NCBI RefSeq assembly: GCF_000254135.1
Contig: NZ_AINS01000016.1
Coordinates: 1 to 39,686, forward strand
From: Campylobacter coli LMG 9860
GTDB taxonomy: Bacteria > Campylobacterota > Campylobacteria > Campylobacterales > Campylobacteraceae
Length of the DNA stretch: 39,686 nucleotides
Direction: 5' to 3'
Shown in pieces: positions 18,250 through 26,836 of this stretch. The translations under genes and the position numbers were made by a program. Within the stretch, counting starts at the first letter, position 1; each line of letters opens with the position of its first letter. Under the pieces are notes generated by a model. The model had not been told where the DNA came from, did not search any database, and saw only the letters and a program-made list of their open reading frames with translations.

Positions 18250-18726
18250 ATGTTTAAAGTTTATTATAAAATACCATTTTGTTACTTATCTCTACATAGC
18301 AATGGAGATTTCTTAACAAAAATCGATTTTTGCGATCGTTTGGATATTGAAAATACTTGTCCCCTGCTTGAATTTGCCAAAGAAGAACTCAGACTTTATT
18401 TTGCTAAAAAGCTTCAAAAATTTCAAACACCTTTATGGATACAAGGGAGTGATTTTGAACAAAAAGTATATAAAGAATTGATAAATATCCCTTATGCAAA
18501 GCTTGTTACTTACAAAGAAATAGCTATAAATATCAACCACCCCAAAGCTTTTCGCGCAGTGGGTAATGCAAACTCTAAAAATTTAATTCCTATTTTTATT
18601 CCTTGTCATAGGGTTATAGCTAGTAATGGCTTGGGTGGATATAATGGCGGTCTTGCTATAAAAAGATTTTTGTTAGAATGTGAGGGGGTTGATTTAAGTC
18701 AGTTTAAAAATAAGCTTGGAGATTGA
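18250..18726 (+). CDS. ogt: Methylated-DNA--protein-cysteine methyltransferase
   Basis: A 158-residue suicide DNA-repair protein that transfers the methyl group from O6-methylguanine to its own cysteine. The acceptor Cys119 lies in the invariant IPCHRV, followed by GLGGYNGG and the C-terminal KRFLLECEGV. The helix-turn-helix region with the arginine finger is visible in VTYKEIA...HPKAFRAVGNANS. AAGGA at 18239-18243 supports the ATG. The final 28 nt overlap the convergent 3' end of the Mur-like gene on the other strand. Confidence 0.95.
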   Translation: MFKVYYKIPFCYLSLHSNGDFLTKIDFCDRLDIENTCPLLEFAKEELRLYFAKKLQKFQTPLWIQGSDFEQKVYKELINIPYAKLVTYKEIAININHPKAFRAVGNANSKNLIPIFIPCHRVIASNGLGGYNGGLAIKRFLLECEGVDLSQFKNKLGD

Positions 18727-19646
18727 TTTTCTTCATTTTTAAATTCACGCTCAAAAGCTTCATAATCTTCTAAAAGCAGGCAGTATTTAAAATTTTTTAA
18801 GTTTTTAAGATCTAAAAGTTTGTCGTATGAAAAATCGCAGAATAATGAATTATGCAAAGCGGTTTTAAAACCCTTTATATTTTTAAAATTTTCTTGCCAA
18901 AAATCAAAGGTATTTTGATTGCTTACGATGATAAATGCTCTTGCACTTGAGCCAAATTCAGAAATATTAAAATTTTCATCCATGAAATAAATTTTAAAAT
19001 CATCTATCTTATTAAAATCAAAACTCATTTTTGTATTTTTTTCTTTAAGATAAAACATAATTTTTGCAAAAATTTTGGCATAAATAAAGGGAAGATTTAA
19101 GTTTTTAAAATACAAATTATCACAAACTAGAGTCGTAAAAAAAAAGCTAGAGCGAGAAAGTAGGGTAAAATTTGCTTCTTTTAGGATTGTTAAAGATGCG
19201 CAAAGTTGAAGTAAGTAATTCTCATCGCTAAAACAAAAAATTTCACCCTTTTTAGCCTTGATAAGTGAGTTAAAATCTACAAATATATTTCCTTTTAAAA
19301 TGTTTAAAGAAAATGCTTTGCAAATTCCTAGCTCATAAGCTTGAAGTGCTATAAATTCACACTCTTTTTCTTCGCATAAAAAACGCAAGAGTTTAATTAA
19401 GGCTGATTCTAGATTATCCACCTGAAGATAATAAATTTCTTTATCATCAATACAAAGCTCATGCTCTGAAATAATAGCAAATGCGCCTTTTTGCACTGCT
19501 TGGATTATCTCTTTTTTATTATTGCTAAAAAAAGCGAAGCCATTTTTAAGCTCATGAAGACTTAATGCAAAGCCTGTAACGCTTAAAACACTGCCTTCAT
19601 TAAGTATATTTGCATGAATGAGTTCGCTTAGATTGCTAATATTCAT
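18699..19646 (-). CDS. Unknown protein resembling a degenerate Mur ligase N-terminal domain
   Basis: A 315-residue cytoplasmic protein. The first 95 residues read like the UDP-substrate-binding domain of MurE/MurF: SVTGFALSLHELKNGFAFFS, then a KKEIIQAVQKGAFAIIS block and YYLQVDNLESALIKLLRF. At the point where those ligases have the ATP-binding TGSSGKT loop, this protein has FIALQAYELGICKAF, with no P-loop. The remaining 200 residues have many phenylalanines and asparagines and no recognised motif. It starts one base after metG ends and overlaps the convergent ogt by 28 nt. It matches Cj0837c. The Mur resemblance is pattern recognition without an alignment. Confidence 0.7.
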   Translation of the reverse strand: MNISNLSELIHANILNEGSVLSVTGFALSLHELKNGFAFFSNNKKEIIQAVQKGAFAIISEHELCIDDKEIYYLQVDNLESALIKLLRFLCEEKECEFIALQAYELGICKAFSLNILKGNIFVDFNSLIKAKKGEIFCFSDENYLLQLCASLTILKEANFTLLSRSSFFFTTLVCDNLYFKNLNLPFIYAKIFAKIMFYLKEKNTKMSFDFNKIDDFKIYFMDENFNISEFGSSARAFIIVSNQNTFDFWQENFKNIKGFKTALHNSLFCDFSYDKLLDLKNLKNFKYCLLLEDYEAFEREFKNEENQSPSLFLN

Positions 19647-19647
19647 C

Positions 19648-21534
19648 CTAGCCTACTAAAGAGCCGTTTTCTACAAGTTGTTCAGGGCTTATGAGCACAA
19701 GTTTATCCCCGCTTTTTGCAGAAAGTATCATACCATCGCTTTCATGTCCAAAAATCTTAGCTTTTTTAAGATTGCTTATAACACAAACTTGCTTTCCTAT
19801 CAAATCGCTTGCTTTATAATACTTAGCAATACCTGAAAGCACTTGACGAATTTCTTTATTGTCAAGTTCGAGTTTAAATTTTAAAAGTTTTTCACTGCCT
19901 TCTATATTTTGACAATCAATCACCTTGGCTACCTTAATCTCTATTTTTGCAAAATCATCGATTTTGATTTTAGGCTTTTCTTCTTTTTTGACTTCTTGTT
20001 TTTCTTCTTGAGATAAGAGAGGTTTTTCTATTTTTGGAAATAAAGCTTCACAGGCGCTAGCCTTAAAATCTAAAAGTTCATTTTGTAAGATAAGTTTTTG
20101 ATAGTTTGTAGGAGAAATTTCAAAATTTAAAGCCAAACCTACTTTTTGACAAGATTTTGGCAAAGTAGGGCTTAATAAAAGACTTGTTTTAGCTAAGATA
20201 TTTGCACAAAGTCCTATAAGAGCATTGGCTTCTTTGATTTTATTTGCTTTGATTAAATTCCAAGGTTCGTATTTGCTAATGGCTAAATTTGCAACACTTA
20301 AGGCTTTAAAAAGCTCTTCTAGATAGCGATTACATTGTAGGTTTTCTAAAAAGTTTATAGCGTTATCTAAGTGCTCTTTAGCCGTATCAAGTTCGTTTTT
20401 ATAAAATTCTAAAACGCCTTCTTGAGAAATATTACCTTGATTGTATTTTATACTCATTCCTATGATGCGGTTGAGTAAATTGCCAAATTCATTGCCTAGT
20501 TCTGTATTGATTCTATTAATCAAAACACTTTCGCTAAAATCACCATCATTCCCAAAAGGAACTTCTCTTAGCAGAAAGTATCTAAAAGCCTCTAAGCCAT
20601 AAGCATCTACCACTTCTTTAGGTTTTACGACATTACCTTTAGACTTGCTCATTTTTTCACCCTCTTTAGTCCACCAACCGTGTGCGCCGATAAATTTAGG
20701 CAAAGGTAAATCCACGCTCATTAAAAAGGCTGGCCAATAAATCGCATGAAAACGCAAGATGTCTTTGCCTACTAAGTGTATGTGGGCTGGCCAAAATTTA
20801 GCATTTTCTCCTTGGCTTTGATAATCAAGCGAGCTTATATAAATAAAAAGCGCATCAAGCCATACATAAATAATGTGTTTATCGTCTTTAATTTCTTCTG
20901 GGATTTCAATACCCCAATCAAAGCTTGTTCGAGTGATAGAAAGATCTTTAAGTCCACTTTGGACAAAATTAATCAATTCATTTTTTTTATTTTTAGGCAA
21001 GATAGGATCTTCTTTATCATACCATTGAAGAATCTTATCTTGATATTTTGAAAGCTTAAAAAAATAACTTTCTTCTTTTAATAAAGAAGTATCTTTGCCA
21101 CAATCAGGACATCCACATTCGTTTATAAGTTGACTTTTTGCAAAAAAACTTTCACATGAAATACAATAATGTCCCTCATATTCATCCTTATAAATATCTC
21201 CTTTTTGCCACATTTTTAAAAACATAGCTTTAACAAATTCAACATGCCTAGTATCGGTTGTTCTTGCATATATATCATAAGTGATTTCAAACTCATCCCA
21301 AAGTTTTTTAAATTCAGAACTGATTTTATCAGCGTATTCTTTTGGGGTTGAGTTTCTTATTTTTGCTGCTTGTTCTATTTTTTGTCCGTGTTCATCAGTA
21401 CCTGTTAACAATCTAGTCTCATGCCCTTGCAAACGATAAAATCTAGCTAAAGTGTCCGCAATGATAGTGGTATAAGCATGTCCTAAGTGAGGCACATCAT
21501 TTACATAATAAATTGGAGTTGTAAGATAACGCAT
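19648..21534 (-). CDS. metG: Methionyl-tRNA synthetase
   Basis: A 628-residue class I synthetase charging initiator and elongator tRNA-Met. The HIGH-type motif is HLGH at residues 16-19 and KMSKS is at 294-298. A four-cysteine zinc knuckle is visible as CISCESFF and CGCPDCGKD (about 125-145). The C-terminal part, after a lysine/glutamate-rich linker near 505-520, is a tRNA-binding EMAP/OB-fold domain beginning IDDFAKIEIKVAKVIDC, which makes the enzyme dimerise. The start is ATG 9 nt downstream of the small CxxC-protein gene, so the genes are co-transcribed. Confidence 0.96.
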   Translation of the reverse strand: MRYLTTPIYYVNDVPHLGHAYTTIIADTLARFYRLQGHETRLLTGTDEHGQKIEQAAKIRNSTPKEYADKISSEFKKLWDEFEITYDIYARTTDTRHVEFVKAMFLKMWQKGDIYKDEYEGHYCISCESFFAKSQLINECGCPDCGKDTSLLKEESYFFKLSKYQDKILQWYDKEDPILPKNKKNELINFVQSGLKDLSITRTSFDWGIEIPEEIKDDKHIIYVWLDALFIYISSLDYQSQGENAKFWPAHIHLVGKDILRFHAIYWPAFLMSVDLPLPKFIGAHGWWTKEGEKMSKSKGNVVKPKEVVDAYGLEAFRYFLLREVPFGNDGDFSESVLINRINTELGNEFGNLLNRIIGMSIKYNQGNISQEGVLEFYKNELDTAKEHLDNAINFLENLQCNRYLEELFKALSVANLAISKYEPWNLIKANKIKEANALIGLCANILAKTSLLLSPTLPKSCQKVGLALNFEISPTNYQKLILQNELLDFKASACEALFPKIEKPLLSQEEKQEVKKEEKPKIKIDDFAKIEIKVAKVIDCQNIEGSEKLLKFKLELDNKEIRQVLSGIAKYYKASDLIGKQVCVISNLKKAKIFGHESDGMILSAKSGDKLVLISPEQLVENGSLVG

Positions 21535-21543
21535 TTTATTCCT

Positions 21544-21741
21544 TTAAAAATCAAATCCGCCTTCGGTTTTACCCTTAGACATACTATTGTAAACTGCATC
21601 TACATAATCTTTTCTTGTAGAGCAATTAAAAATTTCATCGCAATTATAGCAAGACTTTAAGCCTTTTGAGCTTTGGCAAGAGCTTAAAATTTCTTTTTTT
21701 TTATCTAAGTCTTGCTCAAACTCATCTCTTATTTCACTCAT
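21544..21741 (-). CDS. Small CxxC protein, unknown function
   Basis: A 65-residue soluble protein. Residues 1-20 are acidic/basic helical ([16 protein letters not shown]); the middle holds four cysteines, one before and three inside the compact motif [17 protein letters not shown], giving CxxC-x5-C spacing that suggests metal binding or redox activity. The C-terminal [13 protein letters not shown] looks conserved and exposed. It overlaps the end of fbp by 8 nt and precedes metG by 9 nt. It matches Cj0839c by position. No function is recognised. Confidence 0.7.
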   Translation of the reverse strand: MSEIRDEFEQDLDKKKEILSSCQSSKGLKSCYNCDEIFNCSTRKDYVDAVYNSMSKGKTEGGFDF

Positions 21742-22576
21742 TATAAGCCTTTAAAAGCTCTGAAATTTCATATTTTGAGCCAAAAAAGCAAGGTGTAGTT
21801 GCGTGAATTTCATCAAAATCAAGTTCTAACAAGGAATGATTTTTTCCATTTGTGGTTTTACCTCCTGCTTTTTCTATAATAAAAGCTAAAGGAAATACTT
21901 CAAAAAAAGCGCGCAATTTACCCTTAGGCGCATCACTAGTTGCTGGATAGCTAAAAAGTCCACCACCTTTGAGCAAAATTTGATTGATATCACTTACCAT
22001 AGCTCCTGAATATCTTAGGCGATAACCCTCATCGAATAATTTTTTGATAAACTTAGCATGCTTTTCTTCCCAAAATTTTTGAGTACCGCCTGTAGCATTG
22101 ATTTTACCTTTTTCTTGCATTTGAAGGTCTTTTACAAAAACAAATTCGTTGTTTTTATCAAGACGGTAGAGTTTTGGCTTATCTTCGCAAATAACAAGTT
22201 CCAAGCGAGCTCCATACATGCTATAAAGCGCAGCTTTTAAATTTTTAGCACTTGCTTTTTCTTCATAAATAGCAAAAATAGAACCTATAGCAAAATTAAC
22301 ATCCATTAAACTTGAGCCATCAAGCGGATCGTAAGCGACGATAAATTTCGCATTTTCATTGATATTTAAAATCTCATCTTTTTCTTCGCTGATAATAGCT
22401 TTAATGCTAGGGCACTGACTTAAAGTATTTGTGATAATCTCATCACTTAAAACATCAAATTTAAGTTGAGTATCGCCTGTGGAGTTTTGGTTTTGACTAT
22501 AGCTTGTATCGGGAAATTTTAAAGCATTTGAAATTTCAATTACTACTTTTTGTATGTAGGAAATAAGTTCTTGCAT
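21734..22576 (-). CDS. fbp: Fructose-1,6-bisphosphatase, class I
   Basis: A 280-residue enzyme dephosphorylating fructose-1,6-bisphosphate in gluconeogenesis, fitting the asaccharolytic lifestyle of Campylobacter. The metal site is visible in ISEEKDE (about 82-88) and AYDPLDGSS (about 103-111); the substrate region includes [14 protein letters not shown] and [20 protein letters not shown]. The ATG at 22576 was chosen because AAGGAG lies 9 nt upstream and the preceding mobB ends one base earlier; an ATG at 22606 would add ten lysine-rich residues inside mobB. Confidence 0.94.
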   Translation of the reverse strand: MQELISYIQKVVIEISNALKFPDTSYSQNQNSTGDTQLKFDVLSDEIITNTLSQCPSIKAIISEEKDEILNINENAKFIVAYDPLDGSSLMDVNFAIGSIFAIYEEKASAKNLKAALYSMYGARLELVICEDKPKLYRLDKNNEFVFVKDLQMQEKGKINATGGTQKFWEEKHAKFIKKLFDEGYRLRYSGAMVSDINQILLKGGGLFSYPATSDAPKGKLRAFFEVFPLAFIIEKAGGKTTNGKNHSLLELDFDEIHATTPCFFGSKYEISELLKAYNE

Positions 22577-22577
22577 T

Positions 22578-23072
22578 TTATAATTCTCCTTGTAAATTTT
22601 TCGCATTTTTTAAAATATAATTGCAAATTCCTTGCACGTCATTTAAATCAAGCCAAGTTAAATTCGGATAAGAATCAATTTTTTCATAGCTTGCAATAGC
22701 ATTAGAAAAAGCAAAATAACTTTCATCAATTTCTTTATAAAAAACACTTATGCGTGGTAAATCTAAGGTTTTTAATCCTTCAACCAAACATAAATCAAAA
22801 TCAGGCGCTATTTTTAACGCGCTTAAAATATCTCTTTTTTCATGAGAGAAAAAAGTCGTGCGAGTAGGGCTTAAAACCATCACTTCAGCACCACTTTGAA
22901 AAAACTTAAAACTATCCTTGCCATTGACATCAAATTGAGCTTTATCTGCAGGATCGTGTTTGATAATCAAAACTTTTAGGTTTTGTTTTATAAATTCATT
23001 TGCAATTTTTGTGATCAGTGTTGTTTTGCCTGAATTTGAGGGACCGCTAAAAGCTATGATTGATTTTTTCAT
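22578..23072 (-). CDS. mobB: Molybdopterin-guanine dinucleotide biosynthesis GTP-binding protein
   Basis: A 164-residue P-loop protein assisting MobA in attaching GMP to molybdopterin for formate dehydrogenase, nitrate reductase and related enzymes. The Walker A loop [10 protein letters not shown] is at residues 8-17; [21 protein letters not shown] and [15 protein letters not shown] are typical MobB segments, the latter containing the conserved VEG. The ATG at 23072 has AGGA 8 nt upstream; the ATG at 23078 is only 2 nt from it and was rejected. It opens the operon leading to fbp and metG, with no molybdenum genes beside it. Confidence 0.92.
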   Translation of the reverse strand: MKKSIIAFSGPSNSGKTTLITKIANEFIKQNLKVLIIKHDPADKAQFDVNGKDSFKFFQSGAEVMVLSPTRTTFFSHEKRDILSALKIAPDFDLCLVEGLKTLDLPRISVFYKEIDESYFAFSNAIASYEKIDSYPNLTWLDLNDVQGICNYILKNAKNLQGEL

Positions 23073-23098
23073 TACCATTTTCCTAAAATAAAATGTAA

Positions 23099-23104
23099 AT
23101 TATA
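23099..23104 (-). promoter_or_regulatory. -10 box for mobB operon
   Basis: TATAAT on the minus strand, preceded by TAC, 26 nt before the chosen mobB ATG. No -35 is evident. Confidence 0.5.
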
Positions 23105-23164
23105 GTATTTTAAACCAAAAAATAGAGTTAAAAGGTTAAAATATAGAAAAAAATTAGGAAAAAT

Positions 23165-23650
23165 ATGAAGATTTATACTTTAGCTCTTGCAATGTTAGTT
23201 TTTAGTGCTTGTTCTTTAAAGGAAGAAGCGGTTGTGGATGCGAATTTGAAAACTCAAACTTTAATGTTTGCTCAAAAATATAAAATTACTCAAGATAAAA
23301 TGAATGCTATAATTACCCTGTCTTATTTAAATCCTATTTTAGATAAAGCTAGCGAGGAGGATATTTTTGCTTTGACTATCACTCCTGATACTTTGAAGAT
23401 AGAAAATTTAGAAATTTTTATCAATGAAAGAAAGGCTAATATAGAAGAACTTGATGAAGAGTTTTTTAAATACTTGATACAAAATCGTTATACCCGTTAT
23501 CTAAAAATAACTCTTCCAAGCGTAAAAAAAGAAGACAAAATTACAGCTAAGATTTGTTTAAATCACCTGCCTTGTTTTGAGTTAAATTTTCAAAAATATC
23601 CGAAATCTTTATACTATCGTTCAGAAGACGTCGATACACAATATAATTAG
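23165..23650 (+). CDS. Putative lipoprotein, unknown function
   Basis: A 161-residue lipoprotein. The signal peptide ends in the lipobox LVFSAC, with Cys16 as the acylated residue. The mature protein is charged, with two further cysteines close together near the end (KICLNHLPCFEL, about 136-147), likely a disulfide. It mixes predicted helices (residues 30-70) with strands (70-145). No family is recognised. The last 104 nt of the gene overlap slt on the opposite strand, encoding the C-terminal 34 residues, including the second cysteine. It matches Cj0842. Confidence 0.78.
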   Translation: MKIYTLALAMLVFSACSLKEEAVVDANLKTQTLMFAQKYKITQDKMNAIITLSYLNPILDKASEEDIFALTITPDTLKIENLEIFINERKANIEELDEEFFKYLIQNRYTRYLKITLPSVKKEDKITAKICLNHLPCFELNFQKYPKSLYYRSEDVDTQYN

Positions 23651-25175
23651 CCAATACTTTTTTTCCATAAATTCGACTTTCTTGATAAGGAACAAATTCC
23701 ATAGACAAGAAAGGTTCGAATTTGCCTTGTTTAAACATATCATCTCTTGCAAGCATACGATTGGTAAAGCCTATGCCTCCATTATAAGCATAAGCAATAA
23801 AAAGAGGAGATTTTAAATGTTTTTCTAAATAATTTAAATGATGATTTCCAAAATAATAGGCATTTTTTGGCTCAAACATAAAATCTTGATCAAAATTTGG
23901 AATTTTTAATTCTTTCTCGCCGATATGATTGGCTAAAAATGGCATAAATTGCATCATACCTAAAGCATAAGAAACCGATATCGCAGTAGGGATAAAACGG
24001 CTTTCTTGTCTAGCAATGGCTAAGATAAGCGCTTGTCTTGGGGCGCTATAATCTTTAATGTATTCATAATAAGGCATTATAAAATAATGGTTTTTAAATT
24101 TTGATTTCCTTTCTAAGATATAAGCATAGATAGGCAGAGTTTCTTTTGAGTCAAATTCTTTAGCCAATCTATCAAGTTCGCTTGCATCAGCTTCGCGAAT
24201 TTGTTTGTTGAGTTTTTGCCATGCAAAAGGATCTTGCATATTGAAATTGTTTTTTTTCTTATTTGTAGAATCTATGACTTCGATTTTAAGAAATTCAGAA
24301 TTTGTTAATTCTTTAGCGTAAAGACTATAGATATTTAAAGAAGAGCTTTTGGCTAAAGTTTGCAAATCTTTATCATCTTTTTTAATCATCCACATCCAAA
24401 ATATAGCATTGTCTTTGTTACTTTGCATTTTAAAAGTTTGTGCTGCTTTGGCAAAGAAATTGTAAGCCAGTTCTTCTTTGTTGTAGGCTAAGGCATTAAT
24501 GCCTAAATAAAAAGCAGAATCCTCATTTACAAATGTTGGATCTATTTTTAGCATTGAAGCCCTAAATTTGGGATTTTCTTTTTTTATGATAATATTTTGT
24601 GCAAAATTCTTAAATCCTACATGAGTTGGCAGCTTATTAGCAAAACTAGCATTTAAATCAAAATCATATTTTTTAGAATAATTACGAAGTCTAAAAAAAC
24701 CATTAACATCTTCTTTTTGAATGATATAAGCTATAGGTTCGGGAGTGTTAAAAGCTAAAAGTAAATTAGCCAAATCGCCTCTTTGATGACTAAGTTTTTG
24801 AGCTAAGGCACTTCGGCTAGCATTATCAAGGCTTGCTATAAAGGCTATTGAGTTTAATCTTATACTTTGGCAAGTTTGATTTGCATCGAGTATATTAACC
24901 TTCGTGTAGTTGTAGCATGGACCGTATTTAGGATCGATGAAAATTTTTACAGGAATTATTTTTTCAAGTTCGGATTTGATTTTACCTACATAGCGGAAGA
25001 TATGAGAATTTAAGCCTTCAGCCTCTTTTTTACTTATTATTTTTTTTTCTAAAAGACGATAGATATAATAATCTTTAGCTATGGAATTTTCCTCTTGTTT
25101 TAATCTTTCTAAATTATAGGGGCTAGCATTTAAAAATACTAAGCTTAAGCTAAGTAAGATAAGTATTTTTCTCAC
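23547..25175 (-). CDS. slt: Soluble lytic murein transglycosylase
   Basis: A 542-residue periplasmic enzyme cleaving the MurNAc-GlcNAc bond of peptidoglycan to form 1,6-anhydro ends. A signal peptide covers residues 1-17 (ending LNA). A long alpha-superhelical domain of paired helices occupies about 20-365. The catalytic SLT domain begins near 380: catalytic Glu391 lies in IARQESRF, followed by ALGMMQFMP and the AYNGGIGFTNRML motif near 455-468. It corresponds to Cj0843c. The C-terminus runs 104 nt into the convergent lipoprotein gene. The start overlaps the yggT stop by 4 nt. Confidence 0.93.
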   Translation of the reverse strand: MRKILILLSLSLVFLNASPYNLERLKQEENSIAKDYYIYRLLEKKIISKKEAEGLNSHIFRYVGKIKSELEKIIPVKIFIDPKYGPCYNYTKVNILDANQTCQSIRLNSIAFIASLDNASRSALAQKLSHQRGDLANLLLAFNTPEPIAYIIQKEDVNGFFRLRNYSKKYDFDLNASFANKLPTHVGFKNFAQNIIIKKENPKFRASMLKIDPTFVNEDSAFYLGINALAYNKEELAYNFFAKAAQTFKMQSNKDNAIFWMWMIKKDDKDLQTLAKSSSLNIYSLYAKELTNSEFLKIEVIDSTNKKKNNFNMQDPFAWQKLNKQIREADASELDRLAKEFDSKETLPIYAYILERKSKFKNHYFIMPYYEYIKDYSAPRQALILAIARQESRFIPTAISVSYALGMMQFMPFLANHIGEKELKIPNFDQDFMFEPKNAYYFGNHHLNYLEKHLKSPLFIAYAYNGGIGFTNRMLARDDMFKQGKFEPFLSMEFVPYQESRIYGKKVLANYIVYRRLLNDSIKISDIFENLTQNKAGDLNKS

Positions 25176-25453
25176 AATAAGCTCCTTAGGATATTTCCAA
25201 GAAAAATACTAAGAAATTGTAAGGCTAAAACGATAATCAAAGGCGCAAGATCTATGCTTCCTATGCGTGTTGGAATTTTTCTCACTAAAGCATAAGCAGG
25301 GTAGCTTAGCTTGTATAAAATTTGAACGATAGGATTGTAAGGATCAGGATTTACCCAACTTAAAAGTGCTGTGATGATGATAATCCAAGTGTAAATATTG
25401 ATAATAATTTGAATCACTTGAAAAATAGAAATAATCAAAGAATCTACAACCAT
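25172..25453 (-). CDS. YggT-family membrane protein
   Basis: A 93-residue inner-membrane protein with two hydrophobic helices (about 5-30 and 66-90) flanking the diagnostic YggT segment LLSWVNPDPYNPIVQILYKLSYPAYALVR-like region, where the WVNPD and P...L..P motifs are visible. YggT proteins (also called CcmB-like factor CCB3 homologues in plastids, SepG-associated in Gram-positives) have been linked to envelope or osmotic functions, but the role in Campylobacter is unknown. It overlaps slt by 4 nt and follows gltX by 3 nt, forming a three-gene unit. Confidence 0.88.
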   Translation of the reverse strand: MVVDSLIISIFQVIQIIINIYTWIIIITALLSWVNPDPYNPIVQILYKLSYPAYALVRKIPTRIGSIDLAPLIIVLALQFLSIFLGNILRSLL

Positions 25454-25456
25454 TAT

Positions 25457-26752
25457 TTATATCCTTGCTAATTCGTTAATATAATTTTTTATATAAGGGT
25501 AAAGATCACTTAATTCAGGGCCATGAGTATTTCCAGTTAGGATAATTCTTAGAGGCATAAAAAATTTTTTACCCTTTAGTTGACTTTTTTCTAAGAGATA
25601 GCTTTTAAACTCTTCATAACTCTCAAAAGGTTCGATTTGACTTAAAAGATCTTTTAAAATTTTACATTCTGGTTCAAATTCGTTAAAATCTTTAGCACCA
25701 AAGATAGCTTCTAGTTTTTCTTTGATTTCTTTGATGGTGCTTGCTTCTTGGGTATAAAATTTGGCAAGTTGTGCTAGATCTTTATTTAAATTTAAAGCAG
25801 TATTGAGTTCATTATCTGCCATCATTTTTATATGTTCGCGATTGATTTGCAAAAGTTTTTTAAGATCAAATCTCGCTGGAGCTTTAGAAATTTTGCTAAT
25901 ATCAAACCACTCAATCGCTTCTTCTAAGGTAAAAATTTCACAAGGAGTTTTATTGCCTAGCATGATAAGATAATTTGCGATCGCACTAGGTAAAATTCCA
26001 CTCTCAAGTAACCATTTTACTGAAGAATGAGCCTCTCTTTTGCTCATTTTTACACCCTCTTCATTTAAGATAATAGGTAAATGTGCATAAGTCATAGCTT
26101 TATCATAACCTAAACTTGCACGAATATGTTCTTGTTTTGGGGTATTTGAAACATGATCTTCACCGCGTATGATGCAACTTACATTTTCAAGCATATCATC
26201 TACCGCACAAGCAAAATTGTAAGTAGGGGTTTTATCTGTTCGCATAATCACAAAAGAATCGATATTTTCAGGCTCAAAACTTAACTCTCCTTTGATAAAA
26301 TCTGTAAATTTCATAGTGTGAGTAGGTTTTTTAAGGCGAATTACAAAGGGTTTTTCACATTCTAAAACATCAATGTCTGCTAAATTCTGACAAGTGCCAT
26401 CGTAGCGATAGGCCTTGCCTTGCTTTTTGGCGAGTTCTTTTTTTGCTTCAAGCTCTTCTTCGGTGCAAAAACAAGCAAAAGCTTTTTTTTCACTTACAAG
26501 CTTTAAAGCCATTTGACGATGAAATTTTAAATTTTCACTTTGTACATAATAATGCTGCCATGAAATGCCAAAAAGATGCAAAATTTCTTTAATCTCTTCT
26601 TCTTTTCCTGTTATATTTCTAGCCTTATCGGTGTCTTCGATACGCAAAATGAAATCCATATTTTTTTGTCTAGCACATATATAATTAAATAAAGCCGCGC
26701 GTAAATTTCCTATATGCATATCGCCTGTTGGAGAAGGTGCAAAACGATACAT
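25457..26752 (-). CDS. gltX: Glutamyl-tRNA synthetase (one of probably two)
   Basis: A 431-residue class I synthetase. The HIGH motif is HIGN at residues 13-16 within [17 protein letters not shown]; the KMSKS loop is KMSKR at 235-239. LRIEDTD and the FACFC/CTEEELE region are typical, and [14 protein letters not shown] marks the tRNA-acceptor contact. Epsilonproteobacteria generally carry two GltX proteins, one charging tRNA-Glu and one misacylating tRNA-Gln for GatCAB; which this is cannot be decided from motifs, although its map position is that of gltX1 in C. jejuni. AAGG lies 8 nt upstream of the ATG. Confidence 0.94.
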   Translation of the reverse strand: MYRFAPSPTGDMHIGNLRAALFNYICARQKNMDFILRIEDTDKARNITGKEEEIKEILHLFGISWQHYYVQSENLKFHRQMALKLVSEKKAFACFCTEEELEAKKELAKKQGKAYRYDGTCQNLADIDVLECEKPFVIRLKKPTHTMKFTDFIKGELSFEPENIDSFVIMRTDKTPTYNFACAVDDMLENVSCIIRGEDHVSNTPKQEHIRASLGYDKAMTYAHLPIILNEEGVKMSKREAHSSVKWLLESGILPSAIANYLIMLGNKTPCEIFTLEEAIEWFDISKISKAPARFDLKKLLQINREHIKMMADNELNTALNLNKDLAQLAKFYTQEASTIKEIKEKLEAIFGAKDFNEFEPECKILKDLLSQIEPFESYEEFKSYLLEKSQLKGKKFFMPLRIILTGNTHGPELSDLYPYIKNYINELARI

Positions 26753-26781
26753 TTGATAACCTTTGATTTTATTAAAAGCTT

Positions 26782-26787
26782 ATTATA
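26782..26787 (-). promoter_or_regulatory. -10 box for gltX
   Basis: TATAAT on the minus strand, 29 nt before the gltX ATG, with AAGG between them. Confidence 0.5.
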
Positions 26788-26823
26788 ACAGAAAAATTTA
26801 TATGGATATTTAATTTGCTTTGT

Positions 26824-26829
26824 TATAAT
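26824..26829 (+). promoter_or_regulatory. -10 box very close to the phosphoesterase start
   Basis: TATAAT preceded by TTTGT ends only 7 nt before the ATG at 26837, so initiation would fall at or next to the start codon. Confidence 0.5.
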
Positions 26830-26836
26830 TAGGATT

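Noticed and set aside
25457-26752. HIGN instead of HIGH in glutamyl-tRNA synthetase
   Set aside because: The fourth position varies among glutamyl-tRNA synthetases; the KMSKR loop and other motifs are intact, so this is not a defect.
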